Part shown: piece after piece, positions 8,540 through 13,572 of the stretch
How the letters are laid out: each line of letters opens with the position of its first letter
Position numbering within the stretch: the stretch's first letter is position 1
Source: Acidobacteriota bacterium
Lineage (GTDB): Bacteria; Acidobacteriota; UBA6911; RPQK01; JAPXNP01
Assembly: GCA_030614585.1 (NCBI GenBank)
Contig: JAUWTT010000044.1
Span: 1 to 13,572, forward strand
Direction: 5' to 3'
DNA: 13,572 nt
Translations under genes and position numbers: made by a program
The notes under the pieces: model-generated
Told to the model about the DNA's origin: nothing
Databases searched by the model: none
Seen by the model: only the letters and a program-made list of their open reading frames with translations

Positions 8540-10957
8540 CTACTCTGCTACCAGATCCAAACCGCTCAGGTTCTCGATCTGCACTTGGTAGCCGGCAGGC
8601 AGATCAAGCCGGTAGACCAACTTCCCGGAATCTTTTCTCCAGCGCAGGGACACCGTTCCCTCTGACAGCGGGATACGACCCTCACACCAATTGACCTCCA
8701 GCTGCGGGAAACGGACCTTTACGAGACGTGATGCCGGGTCAATAAGGTAAAGCCCCAGTACATCCCGATACAACAGGTGAACTACGTGAGATGCGAAGCC
8801 GTGGTTGCAACTACCCTCAGTAGTGATGTTTTCCCAAAGCGTGCCCGTTTGCTGAGCCATATAGAGAAAATACGCAACCGACTCATCCAGTAGCTGCTGC
8901 GAAAAGCCCCAGCGGGAGAGCAATTCCATGCGGATTACGTTACCCACAAACGCGTTTGCAGGATGAATCTCTGGATAGAGGCCATGCTTGACTCGGTCAG
9001 GGCCAAACTGGTCGCGGAGCAGCCGGTATAGAGCGGGGTGGCTGTCCGGGGTAGCTACATTGAAAAAGAAGGCGAAATACTGACAAACCTCTGTCCGGTT
9101 GCGAGTGATTTCCAATTTCTCGTCTTTTCGAATTGCATTGTCAACGAAGAACTGTCCATCGAAAGACTGTTTCCTGATCACCTCTCGCAGGCGGCTAGCC
9201 CTCTGTTGATAGTCTGGATTCTCGTAGATACGCCCCGCGGCATCCAGAGCAGCGGCGTATAGCATGTTCGAAGGATAGTTCACGTCTTGCACGAACCGGT
9301 TCGCCATAGACCATTCAATGAAAACCCAGCTCTCCAGTCCTTCCAGCAGACCGTCCAGATTCTCGAAAGTCTCAAAGTACTCGAGCAGCCTGGTCACGCG
9401 CGGTTTCAAAGCTTTGGACATTGAATGGTGTCCACTCCTCTGGAGATATTCCTCCAGTTCGAGGACAAACCAGAGAGCCCAGTTGGGTATAAATCGACCA
9501 TTACCGTGATCGGCTGGATAGCACATTGGAAGCATTCCATCTTTCAGGGCAGGGAATGTTGGCGGCAGGAGGTAGTTCTCGAAGAAGTTGGTCTCGACCC
9601 GGGTGTCACCGGAGAGGTCGATAGCTACGCGTGACGTAAAGAAACTGTCACAGAGCCACCCGGCCCTTTCTCGTGAGGGACAATCCATGAATATGTCCAC
9701 TGCGTTCTGACGGTAGGTTTCTCTGCCTGCTTCAAAGAGCCGGTTCAATCTCGCGTCCGAAGCGGCAAAGTACGCCTGCCACACATCCGGATTTGTATAT
9801 TCCCGCAGGTAAAGACCCTCAACACTGCACTCACCATCAAGCACCAACACCTTCATGTAGCGAAGGGTGTAGGGTTCGATGGTCTCGAGCCTGTATTCGC
9901 CTGGTTCCAACTGGTAACTGACAAAACTGGCACAGTTGAGTCGTTTGAAATCCACATCGTTGTCGGTCAGGAGTTCGTCGAACGTGACGTAGAGCCTCGA
10001 GTTCTTGTGAGCGGTTACCTTTGCTCCTATGAAACCAGTGAGGTTGGTGCCGAAGTCAAGAATTCGGTAGGAATCTTGGGACAGCTGCAAAACATCCTGA
10101 ACCGACCATTTTCCTACAGTGCTTTGATCGGGAATCGAGGCAATCCGTTGAAGATCGAGGGTTGGAATCTCAGCAAGTTCTGCTTCGGCAAAACCGCCGG
10201 TGGCGGGGTCGATTTGAGTCAGAGATCTGTCCTTCCAGAGTTCATCGGGTTCGACACCTCGTTTGATTCGTCCGGCGCCACAATGCCTCAGGGGCTGTCG
10301 GAGTTGAAACTTGGGGTAGGGCACTCCACGAGCGATAAAATTCTTCCTCGGCAATGCGGAGGTCTGGACCGAACTGTAGTCAGCTGCAGCGTCCGTCCGC
10401 CAGGCATCGTAGCCAGGATGCAGCGTGTACATCTCAGTAAAAGTCCTCTGGATGCTGTAGCGTTGAACTTTTTGAAGCCTTTCTTTCAGGAAAATTGCTT
10501 CAAACGGGATGCCGGAGCCTGAGGTTGACGCCAGAACCTCGCCTTCCGCTACGATTTCAGCCTGCAAAAAGGACGGTTGATTCAACAGATAGTAGCTATT
10601 GATGTTATATCCAGCTACTTCAACAGCAACCAGGTTTTCTTTCTGAACAAGATAGTTGCTCAGGTCCCATTCATCGACGCGGTAGTAGCCGTGAGGTCCT
10701 CGAGCAGGCCCATGGCCCACAAAAGCACCGTTAACGAAGAAGCGATAGAGGCTGGATGCAGCGATTCGTAGAACTACCCTATCTCCCGGAGGGGAATCGA
10801 TAACAGCCCGGAATCCTACTAGAAGATTCTTCTCCTTCTCCAGCCCAATCGGCCAAACTGGCCTTGCCGTCTGGAAGAAAGCGTTTGAGCGAGATCCCGG
10901 CGAACACGCTGGAATAGTAGTCAAGAGAAACAGGACCAAAATGATCTTCTTTAGCAT
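8540..10957 (-). CDS. GH78-related alpha-L-rhamnosidase-like glycosidase, predicted lipoprotein
   Basis: This enzyme probably removes terminal alpha-L-rhamnose or a related sugar from a glycan. Its 805 residues start with a lipoprotein signal (MLKKIILVLFLLTTIPAC; Cys18), placing it at a membrane surface outside the cytoplasm. Residues about 45-140 resemble the N-terminal beta-sandwich of rhamnosidases (FFVNGAFVGHGPARG, then WDLSNYL). Residues about 285-385 form a second beta domain. The (alpha/alpha)6 catalytic domain begins near 395 and carries DCPSRERAGWLCD at 425-437, which keeps the GH78 cluster Asp425, Glu430 and Asp437. The second expected acid is Glu709 in TGTLWE, followed by SCNHGFASH with His719. 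A C-terminal beta domain ends the protein. The start is backed by AGGGG at 10965-10969 with a 7-base spacer. It sits in the minus-strand block with the symporter that could import its product. Sequence alone cannot exclude specificity for another sugar within the six-hairpin superfamily. Confidence 0.85.
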   Translation of the reverse strand: MLKKIILVLFLLTTIPACSPGSRSNAFFQTARPVWPIGLEKEKNLLVGFRAVIDSPPGDRVVLRIAASSLYRFFVNGAFVGHGPARGPHGYYRVDEWDLSNYLVQKENLVAVEVAGYNINSYYLLNQPSFLQAEIVAEGEVLASTSGSGIPFEAIFLKERLQKVQRYSIQRTFTEMYTLHPGYDAWRTDAAADYSSVQTSALPRKNFIARGVPYPKFQLRQPLRHCGAGRIKRGVEPDELWKDRSLTQIDPATGGFAEAELAEIPTLDLQRIASIPDQSTVGKWSVQDVLQLSQDSYRILDFGTNLTGFIGAKVTAHKNSRLYVTFDELLTDNDVDFKRLNCASFVSYQLEPGEYRLETIEPYTLRYMKVLVLDGECSVEGLYLREYTNPDVWQAYFAASDARLNRLFEAGRETYRQNAVDIFMDCPSRERAGWLCDSFFTSRVAIDLSGDTRVETNFFENYLLPPTFPALKDGMLPMCYPADHGNGRFIPNWALWFVLELEEYLQRSGHHSMSKALKPRVTRLLEYFETFENLDGLLEGLESWVFIEWSMANRFVQDVNYPSNMLYAAALDAAGRIYENPDYQQRASRLREVIRKQSFDGQFFVDNAIRKDEKLEITRNRTEVCQYFAFFFNVATPDSHPALYRLLRDQFGPDRVKHGLYPEIHPANAFVGNVIRMELLSRWGFSQQLLDESVAYFLYMAQQTGTLWENITTEGSCNHGFASHVVHLLYRDVLGLYLIDPASRLVKVRFPQLEVNWCEGRIPLSEGTVSLRWRKDSGKLVYRLDLPAGYQVQIENLSGLDLVAE

Positions 10958-10964
10958 TGATCAA

Positions 10965-10969
10965 CCCCT
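10965..10969 (-). promoter_or_regulatory. Ribosome-binding site of the glycosidase gene
   Basis: The minus strand reads AGGGG, 7 bases before the ATG at 10957. It is the best Shine-Dalgarno match in the minus-strand block and fixes the start that yields the lipoprotein signal peptide. Confidence 0.6.
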
Positions 10970-11045
10970 ATTTTCTACAGCTCGCACGTGTCCACCCTTG
11001 AGGTTGCTCAGGCCAATCGCATTATTTCCGTATGTATTCCAGTCA

Positions 11046-12341
11046 CTATGCCTTCTCGGGAACGATAGCGCCAAACTCGCTCAACAACGATCGGATATCC
11101 TTAATAGGTATATTCAAAGGTGTCGTCTTGGATTTGGCGGCCAGTGCAGCTACAGCTCCAGCAGCCTGCCCCATAGCCATGCAGCTTGCCTGTACGCGTA
11201 ACGAGGAATTCGCCAGACGGTCGCTGCTGACACTTCTGCCGGCAACCATGAAATTCCGCCGGCCCTTGGGTATTAATGCACGCAGGGGTATTGTCGGTAC
11301 CGTTCCTTCACTTAGCTGTAATGGATTGACACCTTGGTTTGTATGCAGATCGATAGGATAAAAGGAGAAGCAGACTGCATCTTCGAACAATCTGCCGCTC
11401 AGCATATCTTTTTTATTGACTTGATATTCTCCGACAATCCGGTAGCTTTCACGCACTGCCGTTTCAGGGCGTAAATGTACAAGCTGCATGTGCTCATTAC
11501 CAGGTTGAGCGCGTCTTTTCCGCAGTTCCTCAAGTACCTTCTGCCTACCGTCAACGATCGCCTTTGTCCGTGTGGTAGAGGAGGATGAATCCGCACCAAA
11601 CACGTAGAGCTGTTGCAAACGATCCCTACCCCAATGAAAATCGCCGCCGATCTTGAAAAGAATCGATCCTGGCTGAGTGTCGTCATCCCGTAGTCTGCGC
11701 ATTCCAATAAGACCGGCTATATCTGCTCCACCGGTACAATCTATTATCTGTCGACATTGAATTTTGCGATGAGTCCCGGGGCCTGCTATCTCCACTTTCC
11801 ATCCTTGACGGTTTTCTTCAATGCTGAGGGGAAATTCATGGTAACGTAGCGCTACTCCTGCTTCCATGCAGGCTTCCTCGGCCAGCATGGTGTAGAGAGG
11901 GGCATTGACCACAATCTGGTGATGCCAATGGTGTTCATCAGGATAGGGAGTGTTAAAGTCCGGAAACGTACCACCGTGCAACTCGACTGTCTTTTTCACA
12001 AGATCCCAGCCGATTCCAGAGATTATCTGTTGACCCCAGGCATGAAATAGTCCCGGGAAACAAACTCCTCCAGTAGTCATGGTGCCACCCAGCCGGCTTT
12101 CTAGTTCAAGCAGTTGAGTCGTTGCACCTGCCAAGGCAGATTGTATGGCTGAAATCGTTCCGGCAGTACCTCCACCTACTACTAAAACATCTACGTGGTC
12201 TGAGTTTAGAGACTCTCGCACAGACCCCATGTGCTTCTTTTCTTTTCCGTATCCGGGAACAATACTGCCTAACAGAAGACCCCAAAAAGATCTAAATATA
12301 TCTCTGCGGATCAATTGTGCTTCTCCTCTGGTGTGATCCAT
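11046..12341 (-). CDS. FAD-dependent oxidoreductase (FAD_oxidored type), possibly Tat-exported
   Basis: This is a flavoprotein of unknown substrate. The Rossmann dinucleotide-binding strand is HVDVLVVGGGTAG, with the G-x-G-x-x-G at Gly56, Gly58 and Gly61, followed by an acidic strand end (LLELESRLGG). The mid-protein motif IDCTGGADIAG at 200-210 and the C-terminal VAGRS (366-370) plus RVQASCMAMGQAAG (382-395) are typical of the FAD_oxidored family found beside glycan genes in PVC-type bacteria. At 431 residues it is complete. The N-terminus before the Rossmann fold contains IRRDIFRSF then WGLLLGSIVPG, resembling a twin-arginine signal with Arg12 and Arg13. An alternative ATG at 12230 (residue 38) would remove it and give a cytoplasmic enzyme; neither start has a strong ribosome-binding site. 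The gene begins 29 bases after the upstream partial gene and precedes the glycosidase, so it is probably cotranscribed. Oxidation of a sugar or sugar derivative is inferred from context only. Confidence 0.85.
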   Translation of the reverse strand: MDHTRGEAQLIRRDIFRSFWGLLLGSIVPGYGKEKKHMGSVRESLNSDHVDVLVVGGGTAGTISAIQSALAGATTQLLELESRLGGTMTTGGVCFPGLFHAWGQQIISGIGWDLVKKTVELHGGTFPDFNTPYPDEHHWHHQIVVNAPLYTMLAEEACMEAGVALRYHEFPLSIEENRQGWKVEIAGPGTHRKIQCRQIIDCTGGADIAGLIGMRRLRDDDTQPGSILFKIGGDFHWGRDRLQQLYVFGADSSSSTTRTKAIVDGRQKVLEELRKRRAQPGNEHMQLVHLRPETAVRESYRIVGEYQVNKKDMLSGRLFEDAVCFSFYPIDLHTNQGVNPLQLSEGTVPTIPLRALIPKGRRNFMVAGRSVSSDRLANSSLRVQASCMAMGQAAGAVAALAAKSKTTPLNIPIKDIRSLLSEFGAIVPEKA

Positions 12342-12370
12342 AGAACAGTGGAACGGCTATATTTCCGAAA

Positions 12371-13572
12371 CTACGGGTAGGCGATCATAATGCTGGTACA
12401 ACGCCTGAGTCCCGGGGCCGAAAGAGTATAGACTGCTTCATTGTCCTGGAAGAAAAGTGTCGGATAAAGGCGCATCACATGACTGGCTTCCTTACCGTCC
12501 TCGGTCTCCCACGAGTAAGTGACGTAGAGGTCTGATGCCACCTTCGAAGAATCCTCGACTTTGAATCGGATCGTATTACTGCCGGCAAAGATCTGCGGAA
12601 TACTCATGATTCCGTTTTCGAAGTAGGAAACAAATCCGAAATCAGCCAGACCGACACTTGACGCATCTGAAGCTGCTTTAAACCGGAGACGTATCTGAAA
12701 ACGATAGGTACCGTGGAAAGAGCTTTCCCCTTCGGCAGAATCGGATCGATCCAATGAAACCTGGAATGGCCCCGCTTTTTCAGTCAGAACTCTCCACGGC
12801 ATCCAACGATCGGGTTCGCTCACGTCGAAACGTTTCGGCACCTGACTGCGAAATGCCACCTCGACTGAATCGCCATCCCCAGCCAAAAGACTTCCCTTTA
12901 CCAGGCCGTCTACGAGGATATAAGGAGCATAGAACTGAAGGACCCATTCACCTTCGCCGGCATCCGAACCGGGACGGACAAAGGGTGCTTCGGAGTGAGA
13001 TTCCAATCCTTCACCCTCAAGAAAAGCCTCCGAGAGATCACCACGAGCAAGCTCAGGAGCATAAACCGTTTTTCCCCAAGCCTGCCCCAGGGACAGGTCA
13101 CCTTCCAGGTAAGCAGGGTAACCAGCACCGGTGGGGACTCTCGTGAAGTACGGCTCCATGTACCTCAGATTCGGGTCGTTCTTCTCCCCATCGGCCCCAA
13201 CCATGCTGGCCCCCACTCGATAGAAGCGGCCTTCGGCCAGGAACAGATCCTTTTTCGTTTTCGGGACATACCACTTGCGAGCGCTGTTGTCCCAGTGACG
13301 TTCAACCGTCATCCCTCGCAGGAGCTGAAACCGCATGTCATGAAACTGAGTGCCCATCTTGTATTTCCGGTCCCGAAACACCACCTCCGGTTCCGTCCCG
13401 GCCGCACGCCAGGCAGCTTCCGATTCGAAAACTTTTTTAGGTTTCACCCATAGAGCCCGAGAAAATTCCTTTTCCGGAAATTCAATAAAAGGTCGGGCTC
13501 GATGTTTGTATTTGAGGTTGGCGAAAATAACGGCATCATCTCCAACCCCGTCCCAGTCCAGGATTCGAGCAT
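12371..13572 (-). CDS. C-terminal part of a protein with an FG-GAP/VCBS-like motif, 5' partial
   Basis: I do not recognise this as a characterised family. A GTG at 13447 could start a 358-residue protein, but the frame has no stop from there to the window edge, so the gene very likely begins outside. The residues before that GTG include ILDWDGVGDDAVIF (roughly 13523-13564), which resembles the Asp-rich calcium-binding loop of FG-GAP or VCBS propeller repeats. The rest is rich in beta-strand patterns and aromatic residues, with hydrophobic strands alternating with Ser, Asp and Glu, and no transmembrane helix. This suggests a secreted or surface beta-propeller plus beta-sandwich protein, perhaps glycan-binding. 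The TAG stop lies 29 bases before the FAD oxidoreductase start, so it appears to be an upstream member of the same transcript. No catalytic motif is evident. Function is unknown; coding status is well supported by length and the shared codon style of its neighbours. Confidence 0.75.
   Translation of the reverse strand, partial: ARILDWDGVGDDAVIFANLKYKHRARPFIEFPEKEFSRALWVKPKKVFESEAAWRAAGTEPEVVFRDRKYKMGTQFHDMRFQLLRGMTVERHWDNSARKWYVPKTKKDLFLAEGRFYRVGASMVGADGEKNDPNLRYMEPYFTRVPTGAGYPAYLEGDLSLGQAWGKTVYAPELARGDLSEAFLEGEGLESHSEAPFVRPGSDAGEGEWVLQFYAPYILVDGLVKGSLLAGDGDSVEVAFRSQVPKRFDVSEPDRWMPWRVLTEKAGPFQVSLDRSDSAEGESSFHGTYRFQIRLRFKAASDASSVGLADFGFVSYFENGIMSIPQIFAGSNTIRFKVEDSSKVASDLYVTYSWETEDGKEASHVMRLYPTLFFQDNEAVYTLSAPGLRRCTSIMIAYP

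Noticed and set aside
10007..10522. 171-residue plus-strand frame antisense to the glycosidase
   Set aside because: No domain or ribosome-binding site; the opposing glycosidase frame is continuous with a recognised catalytic motif further on.
1..13572. CRISPR arrays, tRNA or rRNA genes, transposases
   Set aside because: No regularly spaced direct repeats, cloverleaf-like segments or transposase motifs were seen by eye on either strand.

Overview
The window holds seven protein-coding genes and no RNA genes, CRISPR arrays or insertion sequences that I can support. It looks like DNA from a heterotrophic, glycan-degrading bacterium. Several traits recur in Planctomycetes, Verrucomicrobia/Lentisphaerae and uncultured relatives (Poribacteria-, Latescibacteria- or Hydrogenedentes-like lineages): a secreted sulfatase, a rhamnosidase-like glycosidase, a sodium/solute symporter, a URO-D-fold protein unrelated to heme synthesis, a FAD_oxidored-type enzyme, and large HEAT/Kelch/FN3 proteins. 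The phylum cannot be fixed from the sequence alone.

Layout. On the + strand, 1-3837 is the 3' part of a very large protein with HEAT-like helical repeats, then a Kelch-like propeller, then three FN3-like domains; its reading frame is open at the left edge. After a 98-base gap comes a type I (formylglycine) sulfatase predicted to be a lipoprotein (3936-5435). The sulfatase converges on a minus-strand block across a 66-base gap with two overlapping hairpin possibilities.

The minus-strand block, in order of transcription, is: the C-terminal part of a protein with an FG-GAP/VCBS-like motif, cut by the right edge (13572-12371); a FAD-dependent oxidoreductase with a possible Tat signal (12341-11046); a GH78-related six-hairpin glycosidase lipoprotein (10957-8540); an SSS-family sodium/solute symporter (8348-6684); and a URO-D superfamily protein (6665-5502). 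Gaps are 29, 88, 191 and 18 bases, so the five genes plausibly form one operon or two transcription units.

Proposed joint role (inference). The glycosidase, and perhaps the sulfatase, act outside the inner membrane on a rhamnose- or deoxysugar-containing, possibly sulfated glycan. The symporter imports a released product. The FAD enzyme and the URO-D protein modify it further; the URO-D protein belongs to the same fold as corrinoid methyltransferases, so removal of O-methyl groups is a testable idea. The sulfatase is richer in C-ending codons than the minus-strand genes and may have a different recent history.
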